The notes: generated from the letters alone by a model not told the origin. Shown: positions 26,055-35,206, numbered from the stretch's first letter. The stretch: DNA of 64,000 nt from Alteribacter populi (GCF_002352765.1 NZ_KZ293963.1:456368-520367); one strand, 5' to 3'. A program made the numbers and translations.

Positions 26055-27464
26055 TTATGCCTCTTCACTTTTATTTTCTTGTTCTGCGTATTTCTTTTGT
26101 TCTTTTAAATATTTTCGTTCTATCATTTGATCACGCTTTTCCCGCTGATCCTTTAGCGTTCGATGACTTGAATCCGATTGATAGTTTTTACGACGGTCAA
26201 GGCGGTTAAGTCCTTCAGGGGTGAGGGCTTCTTTATCCTCACTCAGCAATGCTGATACGCCTGTTTTAATCTCTTCTTTCTTTTCATAATGTTGATAAAA
26301 ATAATCTTCCGCTGTACCAGGAGTGTAATTTTTCGGTTCAGGATAAGTGGCGATTACCCCTTCAAAATTACGAAGAACGACTTTATCATGACTTTGAGAG
26401 ACCATGTAGTTCGGCTGAAGGGTGATTTTCCCTCCGCCGCCAGGTGCGTCGACGACAAAGGCAGGAACAGCATATCCAGATGTGTGGCCACGTAGCCCTT
26501 CAATAATTTCGAGACCTTTGGATACAGGTGCTCTAAAGTGACCAATCCCTTCACTTAAGTCACATTGATAAATGTAATAAGGTCTTACTCGAATTTTAAC
26601 GAGATCGTGCATCAGCTTTTTCATAATCCCTACACTGTCGTTAATCCCAGTCAAAATAACAGCCTGGTTTCCTAATGGAACGCCAGCGTCAGCCAGCATA
26701 TCACATGCTTTTTTTGATTCTTCTGTTATTTCAAGTGAAGTATTAAAATGGGTATTTAACCATACCGGGTGATACTTCTTAAGAATGTTACATAAATTTT
26801 CTGTAATTCGTTGTGGAAACACAACAGGAGCACGAGTGCCGATCCGGATGATTTCAACATGATCGATCGCCCGTAGGTTTTTCAATACATATTCTAAAAT
26901 CTGATCGTTTATGAGTAGTCCGTCACCACCAGAAATTAATACATCACGAATTTCTGGGTTTTCGGCGATATATTGAATAGCACCGTCTAGCTGTTTCTTT
27001 GGAACGCCCATGCCAATTTGACCTGAAAAACGACGTCGCGTACAGTATCGGCAATACATCGAGCATTGGTTGGTTACGAGAAAGAGCACACGATCAGGGT
27101 AACGATGGGTTAGGCCAGGTACTGGTGAATCTTCATCTTCTGATAAGGGATCTTCTAAATCATATTTTGATTTCTCAATTTCTTTTGAGATAGGAACGGA
27201 CTGCATACGAATCGGACAACGAGGATCGTCAGGATGCATTAAAGATGCATAATAAGGCGTAATGTTAAGAGGAATAGTCTTCGTTGAAATTTTTACTCCT
27301 TCCTCTTCATCTGGAGTTAGGTTAATCACTTTTTTCAAATCTTCTAGTGTGCGAATTGTATTAGTTAATTGCCAAATCCAATCGTTCCATTTTTCCTCAG
27401 GAACATCCTTCCAAAGCTCAATTTCTTTCCAATGACGCGCAGGTTTAAAAAGGTCCATTTTCAT
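26055..27464 (-). CDS. kamA: L-lysine 2,3-aminomutase
   Basis: A 469-residue radical SAM enzyme. The iron-sulfur motif CSMYCRYC gives C134, C138 and C141. DAPGGGGK at 339-346 carries the PLP-binding Lys346. It converts L-lysine to L-beta-lysine using SAM, PLP and a [4Fe-4S] cluster. The C-terminal tail (about 380-469) is unusually charged and Lys/Glu-rich. The start ATG follows GGGAGG by 7-9 nt. The upstream region holds a consensus sigma-54 promoter, so expression should need RpoN and the activator encoded at 27808-29208. Confidence 0.96.
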   Translation of the reverse strand: MKMDLFKPARHWKEIELWKDVPEEKWNDWIWQLTNTIRTLEDLKKVINLTPDEEEGVKISTKTIPLNITPYYASLMHPDDPRCPIRMQSVPISKEIEKSKYDLEDPLSEDEDSPVPGLTHRYPDRVLFLVTNQCSMYCRYCTRRRFSGQIGMGVPKKQLDGAIQYIAENPEIRDVLISGGDGLLINDQILEYVLKNLRAIDHVEIIRIGTRAPVVFPQRITENLCNILKKYHPVWLNTHFNTSLEITEESKKACDMLADAGVPLGNQAVILTGINDSVGIMKKLMHDLVKIRVRPYYIYQCDLSEGIGHFRAPVSKGLEIIEGLRGHTSGYAVPAFVVDAPGGGGKITLQPNYMVSQSHDKVVLRNFEGVIATYPEPKNYTPGTAEDYFYQHYEKKEEIKTGVSALLSEDKEALTPEGLNRLDRRKNYQSDSSHRTLKDQREKRDQMIERKYLKEQKKYAEQENKSEEA

Positions 27465-27505
27465 TTGAATTTCCTCCCAATTTTTTTATTCTCATAGATA
27501 TTTAA

Positions 27506-27521
27506 TGCAAGAGTTGTGCCA
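27506..27521 (-). promoter_or_regulatory. Sigma-54 promoter of kamA
   Basis: On the minus strand: TGGCAC-AACTC-TTGCA, a complete match to the -24/-12 consensus with GG and GC 10 bp apart. It is about 42 bp upstream of the kamA ATG. Confidence 0.93.
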
Positions 27522-27607
27522 AATGCATCCCTGATATAAAAAAACCATTCATGGCGGAGGAGAAAAACGTTTAATCAAAAAGATTTCGAAATGTAAAATT
27601 GATGTGG

Positions 27608-27623
27608 TGCCGAAAATTCAGCA
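27608..27623. promoter_or_regulatory. Proposed activator (enhancer) site U1 upstream of kamA
   Basis: TGCCGAAAATTCAGCA, an imperfect palindrome about 90 bp upstream of the -24 element, a usual enhancer distance. The same motif occurs twice upstream of the activator gene. Confidence 0.6.
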
Positions 27624-27753
27624 TAGTAAGTGTTTAAAAGGTGAAAAAATGAGACGTCAAGAGCACGGCAAAGAGATAAAGTGAAGAGCGATGCATCTAA
27701 GAGAGACCCGAAGGATACATCGCGTGGCTAAGCTAGAAGAGGTTCCTGTTTTA

Positions 27754-27775
27754 TTGCTAAGACTGGAGTTAGCAA
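27754..27775 (-). terminator. Possible weak terminator of the activator gene
   Basis: TTGCTAA and TTAGCAA form a 7-bp stem about 33 bp past the stop codon. On the minus strand it is followed only by TAAAAC, so termination is uncertain. The 27630-27750 stretch shows nothing else. Confidence 0.35.
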
Positions 27776-27807
27776 TGTAACTGTGGAGTTAAACGAGGTG
27801 ACCAAAC

Positions 27808-29208
27808 CTATAAATCGTATTTTTCAATTTTATATTGTAAAGTCTGTCTTGGAATGTTTAACAATTGAGCCGTATGCTTAACATTTCCTTTTGCCTCCAG
27901 GAGCTTTTCCTTTATTACAGCTGATTCAAATTGTTCAACGGTGTCTTTTAGAGATGGAATGATTTTTGGAATTTGCGGACTGGTGGAATCACTACTTTGT
28001 GTGAAGTGTGTCGGTAAATGCTCCTGTTTTATTTCATTCCCATTTACCATATTCATAGCTGCTTCAATCACGTGTTTTAATTCCCTGATATTTCCCGGCC
28101 ATGCATAGTTTTGGAACATCATGGCTGTTCCCTTATCGACACAGGAGATTAGCTTGTTAAACCGGTAGTTATACGTCGATACAAAATGTTCCGTAAGAAG
28201 AGAAATATCCTCTTTTCTTTCTCTTAATGGAGGAAGGTGAAATGAGACAACGTTTAATCGGTAATAGAGGTCGGCACGGATTTTCTGATCAGCTAATAAT
28301 TGAGTCGGATCTTCATTGGTAGCAGCAATGATTCGGACATCCGTTAAAAAACTTTTGTTTGAACCGACTCTTCTCACAATCCCATCTTCAAGAACGCGTA
28401 AAAGCTTTGCCTGTAAATCAAACGGGAGGGTGTGGATTTCATCTAAGAACAGCGTTCCACCGTGAGAAAGCTCGAATAACCCTTCTCGATCAACAGCACC
28501 AGTAAAGCTACCTCTTGTCGTTCCGAACAAAATACTTTCCAAAAGGGAAGAGGGAATCGCTGCACAGTTTTGCGTAATAAAAGGTTTTTCTCGTCGTGGT
28601 GAGGCATGGTGAATAGCTTGCACGAGAAGTTCTTTACCTGTTCCTGTTTCACCCCAGACGAAAATCGGAGAGTTAGTGGCTGCCGCCTGTTCAGCTTGTT
28701 TTTTTATTTTATTCATTTTAGGTGATGCAGACTGAATATGACTAAAATGGAACTTTACCTCGTTTAGATTTATTTCTTTCGCTTTGATTGAGCGATTATT
28801 CACTTTTGCTTGCAAGTCTAATAATTTTTGAGAAAGGTCTTTTACACGGCTGAGATCCTTCGCAATTTCAACAGCCCCAATTACATGATTCTCTACAATG
28901 ATGGGAATTGTTGTATTTACTGTATCGATGAGCTTTCCTTTCAAGTTTCGATATGTTTGATGTTGGTTATAGATGGGCTGGGCTTTTTTTAAAACGGTGA
29001 ACATTGTACTTGTTTCTGATGATAAGGAGGGAAAAACGTCTAAGAGCGGTTTACCAATAACATCATCCATACTTAAACCATCATGATCAGCAGCAATTTC
29101 ATTATAATAGATCGTTTTTCCTTCTTTATTAATTACGTGAATTCCTTCGTCTATACTGTTTAATATTGCTTTAAGCATTTCAGTAGTATCTGCGTCTGTC
29201 ACAAACAT
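27808..29208 (-). CDS. Sigma-54-dependent activator (PAS-AAA-Fis) of the lysine genes
   Basis: A 466-residue enhancer-binding protein. Residues 8-125 are a PAS sensor domain. Residues 155-385 are the AAA+ domain with Walker A GETGTGKE (186-193), the sigma-54 contact loop GSFTGA (233-238, Ser in place of the usual Ala) and Walker B GTLFLDE (251-257). The C-terminal Fis-type HTH is at 425-466 (NVKHTAQLLNIPRQTLQYKI). It resembles RocR/BkdR-like activators of amino acid catabolism. Its place next to a sigma-54 promoter marks it as the likely activator of kamA. SD GGAGG precedes ATG 29208. Confidence 0.92.
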   Translation of the reverse strand: MFVTDADTTEMLKAILNSIDEGIHVINKEGKTIYYNEIAADHDGLSMDDVIGKPLLDVFPSLSSETSTMFTVLKKAQPIYNQHQTYRNLKGKLIDTVNTTIPIIVENHVIGAVEIAKDLSRVKDLSQKLLDLQAKVNNRSIKAKEINLNEVKFHFSHIQSASPKMNKIKKQAEQAAATNSPIFVWGETGTGKELLVQAIHHASPRREKPFITQNCAAIPSSLLESILFGTTRGSFTGAVDREGLFELSHGGTLFLDEIHTLPFDLQAKLLRVLEDGIVRRVGSNKSFLTDVRIIAATNEDPTQLLADQKIRADLYYRLNVVSFHLPPLRERKEDISLLTEHFVSTYNYRFNKLISCVDKGTAMMFQNYAWPGNIRELKHVIEAAMNMVNGNEIKQEHLPTHFTQSSDSTSPQIPKIIPSLKDTVEQFESAVIKEKLLEAKGNVKHTAQLLNIPRQTLQYKIEKYDL

Positions 29209-29241
29209 CTAAAAAAACCTCCAGCGCAAAATAGAGTGGTG

Positions 29242-29276
29242 TGCCGAAAATTATGTAATGTGCTGAAAATTCGGCA
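29242..29276. promoter_or_regulatory. Paired activator sites U2-U3 upstream of the activator gene
   Basis: TGCCGAAAATTATGTA (29242-29257) and TGCTGAAAATTCGGCA (29261-29276), 19 bp apart start to start, or about two helical turns. U3 is nearly palindromic; U2 has one good half. They match U1 upstream of kamA, suggesting autoregulation. Confidence 0.6.
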
Positions 29277-29433
29277 TATTTATATCTTACTTATTATTTG
29301 ACTACTTTTCAACAGGAGATTCCATTAATTTCATTCATTTCTAATGTTCTACTAGTGAAAGGGTGGTTAATCTCACGTAATATGATTATCGCTGAATGAT
29401 TTAAACTATTTTCAGTGCTAAGGAGGATCATTT

Positions 29434-30195
29434 ATGAAGAAATGGATCGCAACTGGTGCTGTAGCACTCGCAATCGTTTTACCAACGACGGATGCAAATG
29501 CTTCTACACACCATACAGTGCAAGATGGAGAAAGTTTATGGAAGATTAGTCAACAATACGGGACAACCGTTAATCAATTAATAGATGCGAATGGATTAAG
29601 CCATTCGACAATATATCCAGGACAAACGATTGTTATTCCTGGAAATCAGCACTATACTGTCCAAGATGGTGACAGCTTATGGACGATTAGCCAAGCTCAT
29701 GGCATGACTGTTAATCAACTAAAAGAGCTGAACGGTATTTGGACAAATGAGATTTACCCTGGGCAAACAATTACCGTCTATGCTCAAGGAAACAGTGCAC
29801 CAGCTACTACTGCTTCTCAAAACGAAGAGGAGCTTGAACTATTGTCACGCCTTGTACACTCCGAAGCAAGAGGCGAGCCGTACAAAGGAAAAGTGGCGGT
29901 AGCTGCGGTTGTGTTGAATCGAATAGAGAGTGGGGAATTCCCTAATAGTGTAGAAGGCGTTATTTATGAAACTCACGGAAACGGCAACATTTACGCTTTT
30001 GAACCCGTGCAAAATGGAGAGATCAATCGTCATGCAGATGAGGAATCAATCCGTGCTGCCCAAGAAGCGTTAAATGGGTACGACCCTTCAAATGGAGCTC
30101 TTTATTTCTTTAATCCGGAGACATCAACGTCTGATTGGATTAACCGTTTAACTGTTGACAGCCAAATTGGTAAACATGTGTTTGCCTCAAACTAA
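29434..30195 (+). CDS. LysM-containing cell-wall hydrolase (SleB/CwlJ domain)
   Basis: A 253-residue secreted protein. A signal peptide spans residues 1-24. Two LysM repeats (about 27-70 and 73-116) bind peptidoglycan, and a linker leads to a SleB-type domain (135-253). The catalytic Glu lies in SEARGE (143-148), with AAVVLNRIESGEFPNSVEGV following. Relatives are spore-cortex or vegetative wall hydrolases such as YkvT. SD AAGGAGGA precedes the ATG. A strong terminator follows. Confidence 0.92.
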   Translation: MKKWIATGAVALAIVLPTTDANASTHHTVQDGESLWKISQQYGTTVNQLIDANGLSHSTIYPGQTIVIPGNQHYTVQDGDSLWTISQAHGMTVNQLKELNGIWTNEIYPGQTITVYAQGNSAPATTASQNEEELELLSRLVHSEARGEPYKGKVAVAAVVLNRIESGEFPNSVEGVIYETHGNGNIYAFEPVQNGEINRHADEESIRAAQEALNGYDPSNGALYFFNPETSTSDWINRLTVDSQIGKHVFASN

Positions 30196-30244
30196 TAATA
30201 AAAGCCTAGCTGGGAGATTATCCCAAGCTAGGCTTTTATTATTA
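30196..30244. terminator. Strong terminator
   Basis: A stem of at least 16 bp (TAATAAAAGCCTAGCT with its complement) and an inner GGGA/TCCC. A/T runs on both sides let it act in either direction. Confidence 0.9.
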
Positions 30245-30252
30245 GTTAAGAA

Positions 30253-30341
30253 AGTATAGAGCTGACAGCTACCTTCACGCCGCGTCTCAAGGGAAAAGCA
30301 TCCTTGAGACTTTAAAAAATGCGGCGGAAGCTGACGCTGTT
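30253..30341. repeat. Repeat family C, copy 1
   Basis: An element of about 90 bp: ATAGAGCTGACAGCTACCTT, then CGCGTCTCAAGGGAAAAGCA and a GCGGAAGCTGACGCTGTT end. A second copy is at 56662-56754. It folds on itself (GTCTCAAGG/CCTTGAGAC, and outer AGCGTCAGC-type arms). Confidence 0.8.
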
Positions 30342-30349
30342 TTTTTATA

Positions 30350-32059
30350 TTAGTCTTCCATTGTTGATAAATCACCTACAGGCTCGTTTAGCTCCCAAGC
30401 TTTTAATACACGGCGCATAATTTTACCACTGCGCGTTTTTGGAAGCTTATCTTTAAACTCAATCTCACGAGGCATGGCGTGTGCAGAGAGTTCTTTTTTG
30501 ATGAACTGTTTAATTTCTTCTTCTAATACATCGTCTTGTGTAATTCCTTCTTTAAGTGAGATGAACGCCTTGATAATATGACCACGTACAGGATCAGGTT
30601 TCCCAATGACGCCTGCTTCAGCTACAGCATGGTGTTCGACAAGTTTACTTTCGATCTCAAACGGGCCTACTCGCTCACCAGCCGTGTTAATCACATCGTC
30701 GTTTCTCCCTTGGAACCAAAAGTATCCTTCTTCATCACGGTAAGCTGTATCACCAGATACGTACCATCCTTCAATTGAAAAGTACTCATTAAACTTTTCT
30801 TCATTATTCCAAACCTTTTTCATCATGGAAGGCCATCCTTTTTTAATGGCCAAATTCCCCATTTCATTTGGAGGGAGCTCCTCGCCATGGTCATTTAAAA
30901 TAGCAGCTTCAACTCCAGGAATTGGTTTTCCCATTGAACCTGGTTTAATCGGTTCTGTCGGATAGTTACAAATTAACATGGCACCGGTTTCGGTCATCCA
31001 CCATGTATCGTGTATACGGTGATCAAAAGCTTCAACACCCCAGCGTACAACTTCAGGGTTGAGTGGTTCACCGACACTTAAAATATGACGTAGAGAAGTG
31101 AGGTCATACATCTCCTTAATGTTTGGATCAGCAGCCATTAACATCCTAAAGGCAGTTGGAGCACTGTACCATACACTGACTTGGTATTTTTGAATGGTTT
31201 CATACCAATCTGCAGGTGAGAATCGTCCACCGCGAACCACATTTGTTGTCCCATTAAGCCATGGTCCAAAAATACCGTATGAGGTTCCGGTAACCCAACC
31301 AGGATCTGCCGTACACCAATATACGTCGTCGGCTTTTAAATCTAATACCCATTTTGCTGTCTGGTAATGTTGTAGCATTGCGTTGTGAACATGGTACACA
31401 CCTTTCGGTTTACCTGTAGATCCTGACGTGTAGTGAAGGATTAAACCGTCATCCAGGTCAACCCACTGCACGACGTCCTCTTTTGAAGCTGTTTTCATTT
31501 TTTCATAATAAGATACAAAACGTTCACCGTCTGGTAGTTCGTTACCTACGATAACTACTTTTTCTAAGTGAGGTAATTCGTCCAATGGAACACGTGGGAG
31601 AAGGGCAGGCGTTGTCACTAGCACCTTCGCTTCACTGTCTTCTAATCTTGCTTTTACTGCATCTTTCATAAATGCTTCAAATAGCGGGCCGACTACAGCC
31701 CCAATTTTTATTGCCCCTAATAAAGAGACATATAATTCAGGTGAACGAGGCATGAAAATAAAGATACGATCACCCTTTTCAACACCTAAGTCCTGAAATA
31801 CGTGACCCGCTTGATTTGACAAGTCTTTAAGTTGTCGGAAAGTATACGTCTCGTCTCGGTCTGCATCTGAATATAAAAGGGCAGGCTTGTTGGCTAGACC
31901 GTTATCTACGTGGCGGTCAATCGCTTCGTGAACGAGGTTGACTTTTCCTGTTTCATGCCAGGAAAATGCTTCTTTTACTTGATTCCAATCGAAATTCTTT
32001 TTTGTTGTTTCGTAATTCTCAAGTTGGTGTGATGTAGAATGTGGTTGTAATACTTTCAA
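30350..32059 (-). CDS. acsA: Acetyl-CoA synthetase
   Basis: A 569-residue AMP-forming acyl-CoA synthetase very close to B. subtilis AcsA. Features are LHYTSGSTGKPKG (phosphate loop), CTADPGWVTGTSYGIFGPWL, DTWWMTETGA, GWYVSGDTAYRD and the C-terminal PKTRSGKIMRR with the Lys that is acetylated in regulated homologues. It converts acetate, ATP and CoA to acetyl-CoA. The frame opens with a GTG that overlaps the SD GGAGGTG; TTG 32059, 6 nt after, is more likely. B. subtilis acsA has acuABC next to it; here those genes are absent. Confidence 0.95.
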   Translation of the reverse strand: MKVLQPHSTSHQLENYETTKKNFDWNQVKEAFSWHETGKVNLVHEAIDRHVDNGLANKPALLYSDADRDETYTFRQLKDLSNQAGHVFQDLGVEKGDRIFIFMPRSPELYVSLLGAIKIGAVVGPLFEAFMKDAVKARLEDSEAKVLVTTPALLPRVPLDELPHLEKVVIVGNELPDGERFVSYYEKMKTASKEDVVQWVDLDDGLILHYTSGSTGKPKGVYHVHNAMLQHYQTAKWVLDLKADDVYWCTADPGWVTGTSYGIFGPWLNGTTNVVRGGRFSPADWYETIQKYQVSVWYSAPTAFRMLMAADPNIKEMYDLTSLRHILSVGEPLNPEVVRWGVEAFDHRIHDTWWMTETGAMLICNYPTEPIKPGSMGKPIPGVEAAILNDHGEELPPNEMGNLAIKKGWPSMMKKVWNNEEKFNEYFSIEGWYVSGDTAYRDEEGYFWFQGRNDDVINTAGERVGPFEIESKLVEHHAVAEAGVIGKPDPVRGHIIKAFISLKEGITQDDVLEEEIKQFIKKELSAHAMPREIEFKDKLPKTRSGKIMRRVLKAWELNEPVGDLSTMED

Positions 32060-32324
32060 ATCAAGCACCTCCGTAAAGTGTTATATGTATACTCTAAAGT
32101 TTCTGAATTTTGAGTATATGTTAACGTTACAAAAAATCTCCATTGATTGTCAATAGTTTGTACATACCTGAACCGCAAACTAGTTTTTCTGAAGAAATTT
32201 TTATCGTTTTCAGACAGAAGACCCTCTTCAATCGTGTGAAGGATGAAACCCAACGAAAAGTGGGAGATGAATGTCGATAAGTGGTGTGGAGTTCAAAGGA
32301 TTCATGATAAAATATTCTTTACAG
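32060..32324. other. Divergent intergenic region upstream of acsA
   Basis: No gene seen. TGTTAACGTTACA (32119-32131) is a near-palindrome that only partly fits a CcpA cre site. It should hold the acsA promoter. Confidence 0.35.
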
Positions 32325-32425
32325 TGTGAGTGTTTAAAAAGGAGCCGAGTAGCTCGACGCGGAACTTAGCAGAGGCTCCTTTAGCACGACAGCACCTTTA
32401 GTCAACTTTTTGAATAACCTCTAAC
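32325..32425 (-). repeat. Repeat family B, copy 3 (reversed, shortened)
   Basis: Read on the minus strand it gives AGAGGTTATTCAAAAAGTTG, GCTGTCGT, then GTCGAGCTACTCGGCTCCTT and TTTAAACACTCAC. These blocks match the two ends of the copies at 24281 and 36226. Confidence 0.7.
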
Positions 32426-32444
32426 GATGAAGGAGCGTATTACT

Positions 32445-32612
32445 ATGGATTGGTTAGCCATACTCATTCTTATTGTAGCAGGAATTCTCGTGTTAAAAGT
32501 CGTAGGTAGAATTCTTAAATTTGTGATTGGAATCGGCCTATTTCTTCTCTTTTTATATATTGTCACACAATTAATAGAAGCTGCTTTTGCTTGGAATGTC
32601 CCCCTGTTTTAA
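32445..32612 (+). CDS. Small membrane protein (55 aa)
   Basis: A 55-residue very hydrophobic protein: MDWLAILILIVAGILVLKVV, then GRILKFVIGIGLFLLFLYIV and a short polar end. It is one long or two short membrane helices. SD AAGGAGCG precedes ATG 32445. An upstream in-frame ATG at 32427 overlaps that SD. Function unknown. It sits 60 bp before fumC, on the same strand. Confidence 0.7.
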   Translation: MDWLAILILIVAGILVLKVVGRILKFVIGIGLFLLFLYIVTQLIEAAFAWNVPLF

Positions 32613-32671
32613 CCTTTGCCTGTTCAGGGTAGATTAATGGAAGCAAAACCTAACAAGGAGGCCATTTGAAT

Positions 32672-34060
32672 ATGGATTACCGTTTAGAACGTGATACATT
32701 AGGTGAAATAAAAGTCCCTTCCGATAAATGGTGGGGTGCTCAAACACAACGTAGTCTTGAAAATTTTAAAATTGGAACAGAAAAAATGCCGGTTGAGCTG
32801 GTTTTTGCATTTGCCATTTTAAAAGAAGCGTGTGCAAAAGCAAATTTAAGATTAGACAACTTGTCTCAAGAAAAAGCAGAATCGATTACTAAAATGTGTG
32901 AACAAATTCGTAAGGATAATAATGTAGAGCATTTTCCTCTTGTTGTCTGGCAAACGGGAAGTGGGACCCAGTCGAATATGAATATGAATGAAGTGGTTGC
33001 TTTCAAAGCAAATGAACAGTTGGAAGCTAATGGGGGAAAGGAACGCATCCACCCAAATGACGATGTAAACCGTTCACAAAGTTCAAATGATACCTTTCCT
33101 ACCGCGATGCACATTGCAGCAGTTGTGGATGTATATGAACGTTTACTCCCAGCATTACGACATTTAAAGGATGCAATTGAAGAGAAAGTGATTGCTTTTC
33201 AAGATGTGATAAAAATTGGCAGGACGCACTTACAAGATGCAACACCACTCACATTAGGACAAGAAATGAGTGGTTGGCTCCACATGCTAAGAAAAAATGA
33301 AGAAATGATCAAAGAAAGTGCCGATCATTTAAGGGCTTTGGCTATTGGTGGAACAGCTGTAGGTACAGGGATAAATGCACATGTGAAATTTGGAGATTAT
33401 GTAGCTGAGGAAATCAGCGCTATTACCGGGCACGACTTTCACTCATCTGAAAATAAATTCCATGCTTTAACGAGTCATGATGAGCTTACTTATGTTCACG
33501 GAGCGTTAAAAGCGTTGGCTGCTGATTTAATGAAAATAGCAAACGATGTACGCTGGCTAGCAAGTGGGCCGCGCTCAGGGATTGGGGAAATAACAATTCC
33601 TGCCAATGAACCGGGGAGTTCAATTATGCCCGGAAAAGTGAATCCTACACAAAGTGAAGCACTAACTATGGTTGCGTCCCAAGTTTTTGGAAATGATGCA
33701 ACAATAGGATTTGCAGCGAGTCAAGGAAATTTTGAATTAAATGTTTTTAAGCCGGTCATCATCTACAACTTTCTTCAATCTGTCAGGTTATTAAGTGACT
33801 CGATGCTCACCTTTACCGATAAATGTATCGTTGGTATTGAAGCCAATGAAGAAGAGATCCAGAACCATCTTAATAACTCTCTGATGCTCGTCACAGCGTT
33901 AAACCCTCATATCGGATATGAGAAGGCTGCAAAAATCGCTAAAAAAGCATTTCAAGAAGGCTCTACGTTAAAAGAAGCGGCAGTAGCTTCAGGTTACTTA
34001 ACAGAAGAGGAGTTTGAACAAGCAATAAACCCAGAAAAAATGATTGGACCGAGTGAATAG
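32672..34060 (+). CDS. fumC: Class II fumarate hydratase
   Basis: A 462-residue fumarase of the aspartase/fumarase superfamily. TGSGTQSNMNMNEV and SSNDTFPTAMH are the first two conserved regions, and GSSIMPGKVNPTQSE is the superfamily signature with the catalytic Ser loop. It hydrates fumarate to malate in the citric acid cycle and needs no metal. The frame includes TTG 32666, but AAGGAGG suits ATG 32672. Confidence 0.96.
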   Translation: MDYRLERDTLGEIKVPSDKWWGAQTQRSLENFKIGTEKMPVELVFAFAILKEACAKANLRLDNLSQEKAESITKMCEQIRKDNNVEHFPLVVWQTGSGTQSNMNMNEVVAFKANEQLEANGGKERIHPNDDVNRSQSSNDTFPTAMHIAAVVDVYERLLPALRHLKDAIEEKVIAFQDVIKIGRTHLQDATPLTLGQEMSGWLHMLRKNEEMIKESADHLRALAIGGTAVGTGINAHVKFGDYVAEEISAITGHDFHSSENKFHALTSHDELTYVHGALKALAADLMKIANDVRWLASGPRSGIGEITIPANEPGSSIMPGKVNPTQSEALTMVASQVFGNDATIGFAASQGNFELNVFKPVIIYNFLQSVRLLSDSMLTFTDKCIVGIEANEEEIQNHLNNSLMLVTALNPHIGYEKAAKIAKKAFQEGSTLKEAAVASGYLTEEEFEQAINPEKMIGPSE

Positions 34061-34064
34061 AGAT

Positions 34065-34102
34065 GGTGTATTAAATGGGTGGATTTTACCCTTTAATACA
34101 CC
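34065..34102 (+). terminator. Hairpin after fumC
   Basis: GGTGTATTAAATGGGT pairs with ACCC-TTTAATACACC over a 7-nt loop. The T-run is weak, so termination may be partial. Confidence 0.65.
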
Positions 34103-34156
34103 ACCCTGTTATAATAATAAGAAAACTAATATTCATATAAAACTGGAGGGAATTCT

Positions 34157-35083
34157 ATGACCATTTACGATTTGCATTGTGATGCTCTCCTTAAATTATG
34201 GGAAGATCGCACGCGCGGGTTTCTCGACCATCCGTCAGTTGAAGCAAACTTTCAACGCTTGCAAAAAGGGAAAGTAAAACTACAGCTTTTTGCGATTTTC
34301 GTAGAACCGGAAGTTCCAAGTGATCAGAAATTTCAAGTGGCGCTTGAACAAATTGATTTGTTTCATGAAGTTGTTCTCTCTCATCCAAAAATGAAAAAGA
34401 TCACCGAGTGGAGTGATATAGAACGATTAAAATACGATGAAATAGGGGCTATGCTAACATTAGAGGGGGCAGATGCCTTTGGGAATGATTTGACTAAACT
34501 GCGGACGTTTTATCAATTAGGAGTCAAATCGATTGGCCTTACGTGGAACAATGCTAACTTATGTGCTGACGGAGTGGGTGAAAGTCGAAATGGCGGATTA
34601 ACAGAGCTTGGAATTGAAGTGGTGAGACACAACAACGAGCATTTCGTTTGGACAGACGTTTCCCATTTAACCGAACCAGGATTTTGGGATGTAATGAAGC
34701 ATGCTAAATATCCAATAGCTACACACTCTAATTCAAAAACGGTCTGCAATCATCGACGTAACCTTACTGATGAACAGGCACAGGCTTTATTTAGAAAGAG
34801 TGGTTTTATTGGTATGGTCTTTAACCCACCATTTTTAACTGGAGAAGAACAAGCGAAAGTCTCTGATATCATTAAGCATATTGATCATTTCTGCGCATTA
34901 GGCGGAAAAAATCATATCGGTTTTGGATCGGACTTTGATGGAATTGGTTGTTATGTTGATGATTTGGAGCATGCCGGAAAATATGATCATCTTATCAATG
35001 CATTGCTGCAACATTACAGCGAAAATGAAGTGAAGGGGTTTGCTTATCAAAATGTGTTAAAACACCTACCAAATCAGCAATGA
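34157..35083 (+). CDS. M19 membrane/renal-type dipeptidase
   Basis: A 308-residue zinc dipeptidase. Family residues are DLHCDALLKLWE (His and Asp ligands, residues 5-16), LTLEGADAFGND (bridging Glu near 104), ATHSNSKTVCNHRRNLTD (His ligands) and GFGSDFDGIG (Asp). No signal peptide is seen, so it is cytoplasmic. Substrates of the family include dipeptides, with some D-amino-acid tolerance. SD CTGGAGGG precedes the ATG. Confidence 0.92.
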   Translation: MTIYDLHCDALLKLWEDRTRGFLDHPSVEANFQRLQKGKVKLQLFAIFVEPEVPSDQKFQVALEQIDLFHEVVLSHPKMKKITEWSDIERLKYDEIGAMLTLEGADAFGNDLTKLRTFYQLGVKSIGLTWNNANLCADGVGESRNGGLTELGIEVVRHNNEHFVWTDVSHLTEPGFWDVMKHAKYPIATHSNSKTVCNHRRNLTDEQAQALFRKSGFIGMVFNPPFLTGEEQAKVSDIIKHIDHFCALGGKNHIGFGSDFDGIGCYVDDLEHAGKYDHLINALLQHYSENEVKGFAYQNVLKHLPNQQ

Positions 35084-35206
35084 GGTAACGAAAATACATA
35101 ATGAATCGCCGCGCTTCTAGTCTTTTGAGTGGAATTTAAGCATTAGCTTGGACGGAAAGATTGAACATTGATATAATGCTAAAAAGTAAAAGAGAGGAAG
35201 AGGAAT

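Noticed and set aside
32119..32131. TGTTAACGTTACA upstream of acsA as a CcpA cre site
   Set aside because: It lacks one base between the half sites and has several mismatches to the consensus; likely chance.
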